The notes beneath the pieces were generated by a model. It saw only the letters and a list, made by a program, of their open reading frames with translations, did no database searches and had not been told where the DNA came from. Below, piece after piece: positions 7,492-15,253 of a stretch of DNA of 33,500 nucleotides (the first letter of the stretch is position 1; each line of letters begins with the position of its first letter). The translations under genes and the position numbers were made by a program. The stretch comes from a bacterium (GTDB lineage Bacteria > Cyanobacteriota > Vampirovibrionia > Gastranaerophilales > Gastranaerophilaceae), in contig JAFUUC010000049.1 in assembly GCA_017471365.1 (NCBI GenBank), positions 1-33,500 on the forward strand, written 5' to 3'.

Positions 7492-8850
7492 ATGAAAATA
7501 TTTGGAATAACAAGTACAATTAATTTTGGATATAATAAACAGCTCAATGATACTGTAAATCAAAAACTTGAACGGAATAAAGGCAATAAAGAGTTATCAC
7601 AAACTCTTTTAAGAGTTAACAGGTTTTGTAATGAGCTGGAAGATAATTTAAGAAAAGCTGAAAATAATCGTCAATATGAATTGATGGAAACATATCAGGA
7701 TATTTTTGTAACCACAAAAATTATGATTGCTGGCAAAATTGATAAACGTTTTCCACAATTAAATTACCGAAAAACCGAAATTGAAGGTTATAAATCTGAA
7801 ATAAAAAAAAGAAAGATTAAAAATGAATTACACTGGCTTCGAGAAGTTGTTGATGGTCTCGAAACAGGTGAAGAATTTAAGGATCTAATTGATGAAGTTC
7901 ATTCAAAGGCAGAAACAAAAACTTCTGCAACACAAAATAATGCAGCTACAACTGCGAAATCTAAAAATGAAACTTGTAATTATGTTGAGAAATTTGAGCC
8001 AAATGATTATTCTCCAAGGGGATTTGAAAGTTTGGGCGGTTTAGAGGATGTTAAAGAACTTTTGCGAGATAGAATTCTGGAACCGCTAAATAATCCAGAA
8101 CAAGCAAAGCGTGATGAAATTGAATATGGATTGCGAGCACCTCGTGGAGAACTTTTTTACGGACCACCGGGATGTGGAAAAACATCTATAATGGAGGCCC
8201 TTTCTATGGAAGCAGGTGTTCCACTATTTAAGCTAAAAGTAGGTAAATCCGGATCTATATATGTAAACGGTTCATCATTAAATGTCCAAAAAGCATATGA
8301 ATACGTTAAAAAAATTGCTAAAGAAACGGGGAAACCGGTATTTCTTGCAATAGATGAAATGGAAGCGATGACATCAAAACGTGATACAAAGGGCAATAGC
8401 GAGGAAACACAAAAACTTGTAGGTACACTTTTACAAATAATAGAAGATTCCAGAAGTAGCAATGTTATTATTTTAGGTGCGACAAATCTGTTTGATATGG
8501 TAGATGATGCTGTGAAAAGTCGTATGGATGATATGATTTATATTGGTCTTCCGGATGATAAAACAAGAGAAAAAGTGTTACAAATTCACTTGAATAAAAG
8601 GAAAAAAGGTCAGGCTCTTGCTTCAAATCCAGAGGAACTCCGTAAAGTCGTATTAATGACAAAAGGTTTTTCTAACAGAGATATATCAATCCTTGTAGAT
8701 GATGCTGCTAAAATTGCGAGAAAAGAAGGCTACAGAAATATCATCGCACAGGACTTTCTTATTCCTGTACAAAAAAGAGAACGATTTAAGATAAAAGAAG
8801 AATTATATAAGGATAAAAATTCCCGACCTGTAATTGGATATAATCACTAA
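7492..8850 (+). CDS. AAA-family ATPase (classic Vps4/FtsH-like clade)
   Basis: 452 aa from ATG 7492 (MKIFGITSTINFGYN); an in-frame ATG at 7459 would add 11 residues, and neither has a strong Shine-Dalgarno. The N-terminal 150 residues are charged and helical, probably coiled coil. The AAA module has FESLGGLEDVKELL, Walker A GPPGCGKT (224-231), Walker B FLAIDEME (D288/E289), sensor 1 Asn332 in GATN, and SRMDD with a putative arginine finger at R344 (one Arg where classic members have two). GFSNRDISILVDDAA is the C-terminal helical lid. It likely forms a ring that remodels proteins, but no protease domain or substrate adaptor is present. The 3' end overlaps the convergent pilin-like gene by 4 bases. 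Confidence 0.82.
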   Translation: MKIFGITSTINFGYNKQLNDTVNQKLERNKGNKELSQTLLRVNRFCNELEDNLRKAENNRQYELMETYQDIFVTTKIMIAGKIDKRFPQLNYRKTEIEGYKSEIKKRKIKNELHWLREVVDGLETGEEFKDLIDEVHSKAETKTSATQNNAATTAKSKNETCNYVEKFEPNDYSPRGFESLGGLEDVKELLRDRILEPLNNPEQAKRDEIEYGLRAPRGELFYGPPGCGKTSIMEALSMEAGVPLFKLKVGKSGSIYVNGSSLNVQKAYEYVKKIAKETGKPVFLAIDEMEAMTSKRDTKGNSEETQKLVGTLLQIIEDSRSSNVIILGATNLFDMVDDAVKSRMDDMIYIGLPDDKTREKVLQIHLNKRKKGQALASNPEELRKVVLMTKGFSNRDISILVDDAAKIARKEGYRNIIAQDFLIPVQKRERFKIKEELYKDKNSRPVIGYNH

Positions 8851-9605
8851 TCTCCTTCAGGTTCCGGTTCTGTTTCTGTTGAATTATTTGTTTTGCCGCT
8901 GCGATCAATGTTACTGTATCTTGAAGCCATAAGAACATATCTGCCGGCTTTAGTTGAAGGTTCGACTGTGCAATCGTAGAAATTTACAGGATATATATCC
9001 GTAAGATAATTTAAGTTGTCTGAAACGCTGCAATCACTTGCATTTGCATTCCCTCCGTCACAAGAAACTTCCTTATTCGGCATTGATGAACCATTTACAT
9101 CGATCCAACCTTGACAAATAGATACCTCTTTGGTGCAATTAGCCGCATCTTCAGGGAACACAAACATCGAACCGTCTGCAAGCATGTATGCATGGTATCC
9201 TACAGGTACACCATCTTCCGGTAGGTAGTCTAGACCGGAACCTTCTGCTGCTTTAGTAACTTTGTATTGAATATTTTTGTCAGTTAGTAATGTTGAAGCA
9301 TCTTCTACATACAAACTTGCGGTTAGTGTGTCGTTAAATAAGGCACATAATGTCAAAACTTCGTCGGAAGTGTCATTCGCTCCATCTGCGGTACAAGGTT
9401 CTGCGGCATCTCTGTAGCTTAAACCATTCATCGCTAATCCGCCAATAGCAACTTGTTTCAGAGTCGCAATGTCTTTTTTAAGCTGAGTTGCATATTTTAA
9501 AATTCTAATATGAGCGTGCAAAGTTGGAATAACCATTGTCGCTACAACACCGATAATACCCAGTGTTATCAACGTTTCCGCAAGAGTGAATCCTCGTTTT
9601 CCCAT
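8847..9605 (-). CDS. Prepilin-like protein (type IV pilin/pseudopilin leader)
   Basis: 252 aa. MGKRG|FTLAE is a textbook prepilin peptidase site (cleavage after Gly5, Glu at mature +5), followed by the hydrophobic helix LITLGIIGVVATMVIPTL. The globular part has several cysteines and shares LADGSMFVF and DVNGSSMPN with the gene at window position 1-753, so the two are paralogues. This one lacks a lectin-like variable tail and ends in an acidic, disordered TETEPEPEGD. A GAGG lies 8 bases before the start, unlike the leaderless genes nearby. Probably an exported pilus or type II secretion-like surface component; no assembly genes (ATPase, PilC, PilD) are adjacent. Confidence 0.85.
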   Translation of the reverse strand: MGKRGFTLAETLITLGIIGVVATMVIPTLHAHIRILKYATQLKKDIATLKQVAIGGLAMNGLSYRDAAEPCTADGANDTSDEVLTLCALFNDTLTASLYVEDASTLLTDKNIQYKVTKAAEGSGLDYLPEDGVPVGYHAYMLADGSMFVFPEDAANCTKEVSICQGWIDVNGSSMPNKEVSCDGGNANASDCSVSDNLNYLTDIYPVNFYDCTVEPSTKAGRYVLMASRYSNIDRSGKTNNSTETEPEPEGD

Positions 9606-9775
9606 TCATAATTCCTCATGTTTATAACCGCTTCAGGCACTTGTTAAAGACCATACACACATATTATGACTTATTTTTCAAATAAAGTCAAGGTTTTTAA
9701 GTATATTGTTAAATATAATAATAAAAATTACGAATAATACTCATATTTGGTAATTAAAAAATGATGTAGAAATTT

Positions 9776-9781
9776 TAAAAT
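9776..9781 (+). promoter_or_regulatory. Candidate -10 element for the gene at 9788
   Basis: TAAAAT ends 6 bases before ATG 9788; no Shine-Dalgarno precedes the start and the -35 is weak. Consistent with a leaderless transcript. The rest of 9606-9787 shows only AT-rich sequence. Confidence 0.35.
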
Positions 9782-9787
9782 ACCGGT

Positions 9788-11101
9788 ATGAACGTTGTAA
9801 ATAAATTGTTAAAATCACTAGGAGAATCAGTAAATCTTAAAACTGATAATTGGACAATAGATCATCAATATATTTCTGGGATGAGGAAATGGATTGCAGA
9901 CATTGTTCCTTCAGAATTATTAAACAGAAGTATAAAACAGGCTGTTGAATCGCTTGTTACGCTTAGTCAGGACGGAATATTTTATGAAAAATATCCAAAT
10001 AATGTAGAAACTCCTGATTATGGTGATAAATGGGGGGTGAATGCCAATTATATAGAGATAAATAACCGTGCAATTGCTCAAATGATTGATAATAAAACGA
10101 GGAACGGTATTTTAAGTACAATAAAATTATTACCGGCAATTCCGCCTTCTGCAAAAAGCTGGGCAAATTGTGTAATTTTATCTCAAATTTTCCCTAATAT
10201 ATATGGAGATGGTTATAATAAGCCTGCCGAGGAGGAAAATTCAATATATGGAATAAAATTGGGTGGTAGTTACAGTCAAAATATTATAGATTTTGATATT
10301 GCAGATAAAATTTCTCCAAGTGAACAATTTATGGCATTCAACAATTTGGCAAATTTTCATGGTTTGAAAACGGGTTTTAGAACAGTTATATCCGCGGATC
10401 AAATAAAAGTGGTTCAGCGAGATGGAAGTGATACAAACTTTAGGTGGGATAATCCTGTGCATGTTGAACTGTTTTTAAAAGAGCATGTTGATCTTGTAAA
10501 TAATGGATTTGAAGCAATTTTTATAGATTCTGCCAAACATATTGGCGGGTACGATATGGGTAATTATACAGGAGTGGGGGCTTTACCTGATTATAATCAG
10601 ATGCAATATATCATTCACGAAATAAGAAGTCGAACGGGTAAAACCCACCTTAGTTTTGTCGGTGAAAAAAGTACGGATGACTTTGCCCGTTATGAGAATT
10701 TAGGTTTGTCAACTGGTACGGGCTTCATTGAACCGGATGATTTTGATGTTGTAAAAAATGCGGCTATTCATTTTAAGTATGCAAAAAATTATTCTCCCGG
10801 AATAGAAGTTTCTAATGATAACGACGAAGGCGGACGAACCTATGAATCTAGACTTAACAGAGTGAATAATTCGCTGTTTGGCTATGAATATCCTAGTGAT
10901 AAACTTGCAAGCTTTATGCAAATGGAAGATATTTTCCCTCTAAGATACGATACAAACACACACCACCTTATGATGTCTAACCCTTCATATTCAACTGACG
11001 GAACCTCTCAAAGTCATTGGGAAAATCTTTTCGCAAAAGATGATGGTAGAGAATATAATAAAAAGGTTGCTGAATTATTTTCCCATTCACTAAATCTTTA
11101 A
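9788..11101 (+). CDS. Remote alpha-amylase-like (GH13-like) TIM-barrel protein
   Basis: 437 aa, no signal peptide or membrane helix, so probably cytoplasmic. I do not recognise a named family, but three spots resemble GH13 conserved regions in the right order. NGFEAIFIDSAKHIGG matches region II (GFRxDxxKH) with a nucleophile-like D247 and KH at 250-251. LSFVGEKS matches region III with a possible acid/base E293. GIEVSNDNDEGG (342-349) may take the place of region IV (D344 or D346). HGLKTGFRTVIS (before these) resembles the strand-2 segment. Overall similarity to typical amylases looks low, and the usual region I DxxxNH is not evident. It could be a glycan-active enzyme or a non-catalytic relative. 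Stop abuts the convergent gene with no gap. Confidence 0.5.
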   Translation: MNVVNKLLKSLGESVNLKTDNWTIDHQYISGMRKWIADIVPSELLNRSIKQAVESLVTLSQDGIFYEKYPNNVETPDYGDKWGVNANYIEINNRAIAQMIDNKTRNGILSTIKLLPAIPPSAKSWANCVILSQIFPNIYGDGYNKPAEEENSIYGIKLGGSYSQNIIDFDIADKISPSEQFMAFNNLANFHGLKTGFRTVISADQIKVVQRDGSDTNFRWDNPVHVELFLKEHVDLVNNGFEAIFIDSAKHIGGYDMGNYTGVGALPDYNQMQYIIHEIRSRTGKTHLSFVGEKSTDDFARYENLGLSTGTGFIEPDDFDVVKNAAIHFKYAKNYSPGIEVSNDNDEGGRTYESRLNRVNNSLFGYEYPSDKLASFMQMEDIFPLRYDTNTHHLMMSNPSYSTDGTSQSHWENLFAKDDGREYNKKVAELFSHSLNL

Positions 11102-11521
11102 TTATTTAATCATTCCTATTCCACGAAAAATCCCAATCATTCCTTCTGCGGCTATGTCGTTTGTGATTTTACCTTCATCATTAAAATAATAAAAATTCAT
11201 CACGCTAACAGAAATTTTGTTCCATGTTGGTGCAATGTTCATAAATTCTCCGTCATGAGTTCCAGTTAAATCCCAGTGAACGGCAACTTTTTTTTCATCT
11301 GCAACCATATCTTTAATGTGCCATTGAACGTCTGAAAATCCTTTTCTCATCCAATGAACAACCGATAAATACCCTTTGCCGCCGTATAAAGGCTCCGGAC
11401 TTGCAGGGGTATAAAATGACGCGTTAGAATCAATTAATTCTTCTGCCAAATTATCATCCGCAGTATTTATCATTTTTTCAAATTTTTGCATCAATTCTTT
11501 GTTACGTTCAATTTTATTCAT
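11102..11521 (-). CDS. SnoaL-like/NTF2-fold protein
   Basis: 139 aa, small alpha+beta cone fold of the SnoaL/nuclear-transport-factor-2 superfamily: a helical N-terminus with KFEKMINTADDNLAEELID, then a pocket-lining YGGKGYLSVVHWMRKGFSDVQWHI, and HWDLTGTHDGEFMNIAPTWNKISV, a stretch very typical of ester-cyclase-like members. The reaction is not predictable because this fold has many roles, including non-enzymatic ones. It follows the flavoprotein gene (11552-12094) by 30 bases with an AAGGA site, so the two form an operon. Confidence 0.75.
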   Translation of the reverse strand: MNKIERNKELMQKFEKMINTADDNLAEELIDSNASFYTPASPEPLYGGKGYLSVVHWMRKGFSDVQWHIKDMVADEKKVAVHWDLTGTHDGEFMNIAPTWNKISVSVMNFYYFNDEGKITNDIAAEGMIGIFRGIGMIK

Positions 11522-11551
11522 GGTGTTTTCCTTATTTTTTAATATGTTTAT

Positions 11552-12094
11552 TTATATATTTTTTCCTAATTCGTATGCTTGCTGGATATAACGGGTACTT
11601 TCAACTTCTCCTTTTTGCCAAACTCCACCGGCAAATAGGTAACCTTTCTCTATAGGATTTTCTAAACAAGCCATTAAACCGTTAAATTCGCCTAATGCAA
11701 ATTGAATGGCACTTTGTGAAGAATCAGCTGCGGTCATTATGTAATAAAATTCTTTGTTTGAAAGATGAGTATACCTTGAACACATTCTGTCAATGAATGT
11801 CTTCATTTGCCCCGATATTGAGTAAAAATAAATAGGTGTTGAAAATATTATTACATCTGAATTTTCCATTTTATCCATTAATTCATTTATGTCATCCTGT
11901 TGAGAACATTTTGTGTAATCATTTGTATTACAAAATCTGCAACCGGTACAGTAATTGATTTTTTTATCTCGTAAAAATATTTTTTCAGCTTCATGCCCTG
12001 CTTCAATGGCACCTTTTAAAGTTGCATCACATAAAATATCTGAATTTCCACCTTTTCTTGGGCTGGATGAAATAATTAAAACTTTTTTACCCAC
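11552..12094 (-). CDS. Iron-sulfur flavoprotein (NADPH-dependent FMN reductase-like)
   Basis: 180 aa from GTG 12094, chosen because AGGAGGA (12107-12101, minus) sits 6 bases upstream and the protein then starts MGKKVLIISSSPRKGGNSD, the normal FMN-phosphate loop of the family. C49-x2-C52-x2-C55-x7-C63 (YCTGCRFCNTNDYTKC) is the compact cysteine motif that binds a [4Fe-4S] cluster in iron-sulfur flavoproteins. STPIYFYSISGQMKTFIDR binds the flavin. Probably a cytosolic electron carrier or reductase used against oxidants or quinones. First gene of an operon with the SnoaL-like gene; the promoter region carries palindromes (12109-12128). Confidence 0.85.
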   Translation of the reverse strand: MGKKVLIISSSPRKGGNSDILCDATLKGAIEAGHEAEKIFLRDKKINYCTGCRFCNTNDYTKCSQQDDINELMDKMENSDVIIFSTPIYFYSISGQMKTFIDRMCSRYTHLSNKEFYYIMTAADSSQSAIQFALGEFNGLMACLENPIEKGYLFAGGVWQKGEVESTRYIQQAYELGKNI

Positions 12095-12107
12095 GATAAT
12101 TCCTCCT

Positions 12108-12128
12108 GTACAATTGTAATGTAACAAT
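12108..12128. promoter_or_regulatory. Candidate operator between divergent redox genes
   Basis: Contains the perfect palindrome TACAATTGTA (12109-12118) and, overlapping it, the imperfect palindrome ATTGTAATGTAACAAT (12113-12128). The octamer AATTGTAC lies here on the minus strand (12115-12108) and again on the plus strand at 12195-12202, just upstream of the divergent gene. A shared regulator (MarR, HxlR or similar) is possible; none is encoded next to it. Confidence 0.35.
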
Positions 12129-12131
12129 TAT

Positions 12132-12159
12132 ATTATAAATTTGATTCAAAATTATGCAA
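12132..12159 (-). promoter_or_regulatory. Promoter of flavoprotein-SnoaL operon
   Basis: On the minus strand, TTGCAT (12159-12154), 16 bases, TATAAT (12137-12132). Transcription would start within the palindromic element listed at 12108-12128, so a bound repressor would block it. Confidence 0.5.
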
Positions 12160-12176
12160 TATGTTTTTTTATTTTG

Positions 12177-12185
12177 TGCTAGAAT
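12177..12185 (+). promoter_or_regulatory. Extended -10 promoter of the C_GCAxxG_C_C gene
   Basis: TGCTAGAAT: a TGN extension followed by the -10 TAGAAT (12180-12185), with no clear -35. The predicted leader contains AATTGTAC (12195-12202), also found in the divergent control region. Confidence 0.45.
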
Positions 12186-12206
12186 ATAAGCCGGAATTGT
12201 ACGAAA

Positions 12207-12653
12207 ATGAGTGAAAAAGTAGAAAAAGCAAAAGAGTTATTTAAACAGGGTTATAATTGTTCTCAGGCTGTTTTAGGAGTATTTTGTGAAGAATTGGGAC
12301 TGAATTTTGAAACGGCAATAAAAATTTCATCTTCTTTTGGTGGCGGAATGGGACGAATGAGAGAAGTTTGTGGTACGGTTAGCGGAATGTTTATGGCTGC
12401 CGGATTGGCATTTTCTAATTCGGATAACAAAGCTGAACAGTATAAAATTGTCCAAGAACTTGCAAAAAGGTTTAAAGACAAGAATGGAAGTATTATTTGT
12501 AGAGAACTTTTAAATGGAATTGAAAATTCAAATTCTCCGATTCCAGCTCCAAGAACCAATGAATATTATAAAAAACGTCCTTGTGTAGAACTTGTCGGTG
12601 ATGCCGTTGAAATTTTGGAAAAATTTATGCAAGAAGTAAAAACTATAGTTTAA
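12207..12653 (+). CDS. C_GCAxxG_C_C family protein
   Basis: 148 aa. The family pattern is clear: YNCSQAVLGVFCEELG (C18, C27), FGGGMGRMREVCGTVSG (C55), then IICRELL and RPCVELVGDAVEIL. These small cysteine-rich cytoplasmic proteins are common in anaerobes and often encoded beside redox or transport genes; they are suspected redox or metal-binding proteins, without an established reaction. It is divergent from an iron-sulfur flavoprotein gene with which it shares the octamer AATTGTAC upstream, suggesting co-regulation. Confidence 0.88.
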   Translation: MSEKVEKAKELFKQGYNCSQAVLGVFCEELGLNFETAIKISSSFGGGMGRMREVCGTVSGMFMAAGLAFSNSDNKAEQYKIVQELAKRFKDKNGSIICRELLNGIENSNSPIPAPRTNEYYKKRPCVELVGDAVEILEKFMQEVKTIV

Positions 12654-12753
12654 ATAAAATTTCGTCGAGCTGCGAAATGATAAAAAAGTTAATATAAACT
12701 AATTATCATAGATTTTGTATTACAATTATATAGAGGGGCTTTAGAGGTTTTGT

Positions 12754-13365
12754 ATGATAAAATTTATTAAATACTATGCATTAGAAATTTATACGGTTAT
12801 TTCGATGTTAATTCTTGTAATTGCGGGAATTATGGGCGATTTATCAGTTATTCAAAAGTTTGTACTTGTTTATATTTTCTTATTTATTTTGCACGAATGG
12901 GAAGAAATGTCATATCCCGGCGGATTTGCGGATATGATTGCAAAAATGATTGAAGTTGATATTAACCCTGAAATGAAACGAGCAAGTAGAATCCCAACAA
13001 GTATTTTACTTTTAACATTTACCATTACACCTTTTATTTTGTACCAATATCCAATTACAATTTTACCTATCGCATTTTTAGGTTTATTTGAAGGATTGGT
13101 TCATATATTTGCAATTAAACTTTTCAGATGTCCTAAATTATACTCTCCCGGATTTGTAACTGCTGAAATTCAAGCTGCTGTTACAGTAGTTTTATTTACT
13201 TATTTAATCAAAAATCAGATTTTATCAGGTATGGATTATTTAATCGGTGTATTATTTATGTTTGTTTGTTTTGTTATTATGCAAAAAACTATAACTATGA
13301 TGATAGGTTATAAATATAGCGATTTACCTAAAATGTTGAAAAAACAGCTTGCAAGGGATGAATAA
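12754..13365 (+). CDS. HXXEE-domain membrane protein
   Basis: 203 aa with about six hydrophobic helices. The HXXEE signature is HEWEEMSYPGGF around residues 48-59, on a helix end facing the membrane surface. The family has no established activity; conserved His and Glu residues suggest metal binding or catalysis. GAGG lies about 7 bases before the ATG. It stands alone on the plus strand between the C_GCAxxG_C_C gene and a convergent minus-strand operon. Confidence 0.8.
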   Translation: MIKFIKYYALEIYTVISMLILVIAGIMGDLSVIQKFVLVYIFLFILHEWEEMSYPGGFADMIAKMIEVDINPEMKRASRIPTSILLLTFTITPFILYQYPITILPIAFLGLFEGLVHIFAIKLFRCPKLYSPGFVTAEIQAAVTVVLFTYLIKNQILSGMDYLIGVLFMFVCFVIMQKTITMMIGYKYSDLPKMLKKQLARDE

Positions 13366-13386
13366 CATAGGTAAATAAAAATTAAC

Positions 13387-13707
13387 TTATTGTTTTGCAA
13401 AAAGTTTTAAACCTATAACCCCGATTATTATTAAAATTATTGAAAGTATCTGTAACAGAGTTAATTTTTCATGGAAAAGCAAAACACCTAAAATTATTGT
13501 CCCGACTATTCCAAATCCGACCCACATAACATAAGCCATACCCAGTGGTAAATTTTTGAGAGCAAGTGCTAAAAATACTGCACTTAAAATATATGTTACG
13601 GCGGTAATTATAGAAGGAATGGGTATACTAAAGCCGTTTGAGTATTTCATAGCAATAGCCCAAACGACTTCAAATATTCCTGCTAATAATAACATTAACC
13701 ATTTCAT
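13387..13707 (-). CDS. SMR-family exporter, Gdx/SugE type
   Basis: 106 aa, four transmembrane helices, the normal SMR length. The essential Glu is E13, in GIFEVVWAIAMKYSNGF, which is the SugE/Gdx form (EVVWAxxxKY) rather than the EmrE form; LPLGMAYVMWVGFGIVGT is also SugE-like. Gdx proteins export guanidinium ion with proton antiport as a dimer in the inner membrane; some relatives export quaternary ammonium drugs. It follows the flavoprotein gene at 13722-14384 by 14 bases, with AAAGGA before its start. No guanidine riboswitch is visible upstream, which leaves the substrate open. Confidence 0.85.
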   Translation of the reverse strand: MKWLMLLLAGIFEVVWAIAMKYSNGFSIPIPSIITAVTYILSAVFLALALKNLPLGMAYVMWVGFGIVGTIILGVLLFHEKLTLLQILSIILIIIGVIGLKLFAKQ

Positions 13708-13721
13708 TTATATTTATCCTT

Positions 13722-14384
13722 TTACTCATTGACCAATCTTTTACCTAAATCAAAGGCTTTTTCTAAGTCTTTCGGGAATTGTTCATCTCTATGTTTTGCT
13801 TTATATTTTTCATCAAATAAATCTATGTTGTATTTTGAATAGTCAGCAAATTGGTATGTGTCATAGGCATATAAAACTTCTGCATACCCCATTATGTGAT
13901 TAAACACATTTACATTCTCACCCAGAAGCACAGGATAATTTACATCTTTAGCCATATTTTCCGGGCAGTTCATAGTAAAAATTATCCCTGTTGGAATTGT
14001 TTTATTTAACCGTCTTTTCAAACCGCCATTTTCTTTATCAACCATGTAGGTATGATTTGGGAATAATAATCTTTCCATAAAACTTCTGAATACTCCTGTC
14101 GGATAAGAAAAATACACAGGAGTCCCTATAACTATCGCATCAGCGTTTAAACATTTCTCTAAAATCGGTTTAATATCATCTTTTATTGCACAAATACCTT
14201 CTGTTGTACTTCCTTTTCTTTGGCAGGCAAAACAACTCCTGCAACCTAAAAAGTTGTAATCGTAAAGATTAAAATATTCAACTTCTGCACCTGCCTGCTC
14301 TGCTCCCTTTTGAGCTTCTTTTAACATCTTTGCCGTATTGAAATTTTTTCTTGGACCTGCGTTTAAAATAATAACTTTTTTCAT
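13722..14384 (-). CDS. Flavodoxin-fold NAD(P)H oxidoreductase with iron-sulfur-type cysteine motif
   Basis: 220 aa. N-terminal MKKVIILNAGPRKNFNT is the FMN-phosphate loop; C48-x2-C51-x2-C54-x10-C65 (LGCRSCFAC...GIC) resembles the iron-sulfur flavoprotein cluster site with a longer last spacing, so cluster binding is less sure than for the other two copies here. GTPVYFSYPTGVFRSFMERL lines the flavin site. AAGGAG precedes the start by about 10 bases. It leads a two-gene operon with the Gdx/SugE-type exporter and is divergent from rubrerythrin, which points to stress or detoxification. Confidence 0.82.
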   Translation of the reverse strand: MKKVIILNAGPRKNFNTAKMLKEAQKGAEQAGAEVEYFNLYDYNFLGCRSCFACQRKGSTTEGICAIKDDIKPILEKCLNADAIVIGTPVYFSYPTGVFRSFMERLLFPNHTYMVDKENGGLKRRLNKTIPTGIIFTMNCPENMAKDVNYPVLLGENVNVFNHIMGYAEVLYAYDTYQFADYSKYNIDLFDEKYKAKHRDEQFPKDLEKAFDLGKRLVNE

Positions 14385-14411
14385 TTATATTTACTCCTTT
14401 TAATTATTTTA

Positions 14412-14420
14412 ATTATAGCA
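14412..14420 (-). promoter_or_regulatory. Extended -10 promoter of flavoprotein-SMR operon
   Basis: On the minus strand TGCTATAAT: a TGN extension plus perfect TATAAT (14417-14412). No good -35 is seen. Confidence 0.5.
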
Positions 14421-14462
14421 AACAAATATATTTATTTATGTTATTGTAAACTAAGAAAAATA

Positions 14463-14468
14463 TATAAT
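14463..14468 (+). promoter_or_regulatory. -10 element of the rubrerythrin promoter
   Basis: Perfect TATAAT about 40 bases before ATG 14509; TTATTG at 14441-14446 could be a weak -35 with a 16-base spacer. AGGAG lies 7 bases before the start codon. Confidence 0.5.
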
Positions 14469-14508
14469 AAAGTAGATTAGACATCAAAAACAAATATAGG
14501 AGAAATAT

Positions 14509-15075
14509 ATGAGCATATTTGGACAAACAAAAGGAACAGAATTAGAAAAACAAATCGCACAATTAGCAACAGGAGAAGCAGTCGGTGGTGCTATGTATTA
14601 TGCACTCGCTAAAATTGCAAAAGAAAAATTTGGACTTGATGATGTTGCAAAAGAATTTATTGAACTTGGCAATCAAGAAACAAATCATGGTGCTTTTTAT
14701 GCATCATTGAATGGCAGATATCCGTATGACGAGAAAACATTTTGGGATATGGTTAGAGGTCTTTCAAAAGCCGAATACAAAGGCGAAGGCAACGTAAATA
14801 AATTAGCAGATAAACTTGCCGAACTCGGTGTGGATAAAGAAGCAGTAGAACAGGTAAGAGAATTTGCACTTCAGGAAAAACACCATGGCGAAGTTACGAA
14901 GGCAATTATTGACAGATACGCAGGGGGAAATGCAGAGGTAAACGAAGACAAAAAAGTTTATGTATGTAAAATTTGCGGGTTTGAATATGTTGGTGATTTA
15001 GACCAAGAACCGGATGATTACAAATGTCCACTTTGCGGTATGCCAAAAACTGCATTTGAAAGGGTAAATAAGTAA
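14509..15075 (+). CDS. Rubrerythrin-like protein
   Basis: 188 aa. Residues about 1-140 are a ferritin-like four-helix di-iron domain: GEAVGGAMYYALAKIAKE, then ELGNQETNHGAFYASL and LQEKHHGEVTKAII, each with Glu and His ligands. Residues about 150-188 are a rubredoxin-type domain with C153-x2-C156 and C173-x2-C176 (CPLC) binding one iron. Rubrerythrins reduce hydrogen peroxide in the cytoplasm of anaerobes, taking electrons through the rubredoxin iron. The domain order is the classical one. It is divergent from a flavoprotein gene, a plausible electron donor. Confidence 0.92.
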   Translation: MSIFGQTKGTELEKQIAQLATGEAVGGAMYYALAKIAKEKFGLDDVAKEFIELGNQETNHGAFYASLNGRYPYDEKTFWDMVRGLSKAEYKGEGNVNKLADKLAELGVDKEAVEQVREFALQEKHHGEVTKAIIDRYAGGNAEVNEDKKVYVCKICGFEYVGDLDQEPDDYKCPLCGMPKTAFERVNK

Positions 15076-15090
15076 CTATTTAATAAATAA

Positions 15091-15243
15091 AAACTCTCTG
15101 TTGTTTTTGAGGATAAAGCAAAAGCAAGAGAAACATTGGACAGAGTCCGTGATTTTGTCAGAGACAATAAAACAATCTACTGCTCAACTCACTGTCCGGA
15201 AGGGTATTTGAATATTGAGCAGAAGAAAATTATTGAATTATAG
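15091..15243 (+). pseudogene. 3' remnant of a metallo-beta-lactamase-fold hydrolase gene
   Basis: An open frame without any start codon encodes KLSVVFEDKAKARETLDRV, then DFVRDNKTIYCSTHCPEGY and a short tail ending in IIEL and TAG. This reads like the last 50 residues of an MBL-fold hydrolase of the lactonase type (SxxxD..A...TLxRVR, then YxSTHxPEGY). The first 200 or so residues and all zinc ligands except a possible distal His are gone. It sits directly behind rubrerythrin, so a deletion probably joined the two. The frame is still clean, so the loss looks recent, or the fragment is under-sampled by chance. Confidence 0.6.
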
Positions 15244-15253
15244 ATTATCTAAT

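Noticed and set aside
8847-9605. Variable lectin tail in the second pilin-like gene
   Set aside because: Its end is an acidic low-complexity tail with no GC jump or pyrimidine-ending codon bias, so it is not a DGR target.
12659-12678. Inverted repeat ATTTCG ... CGAAAT after the C_GCAxxG_C_C gene as a terminator
   Set aside because: Only a 6-bp stem with an 8-base loop, and no U-tract follows on the plus strand.
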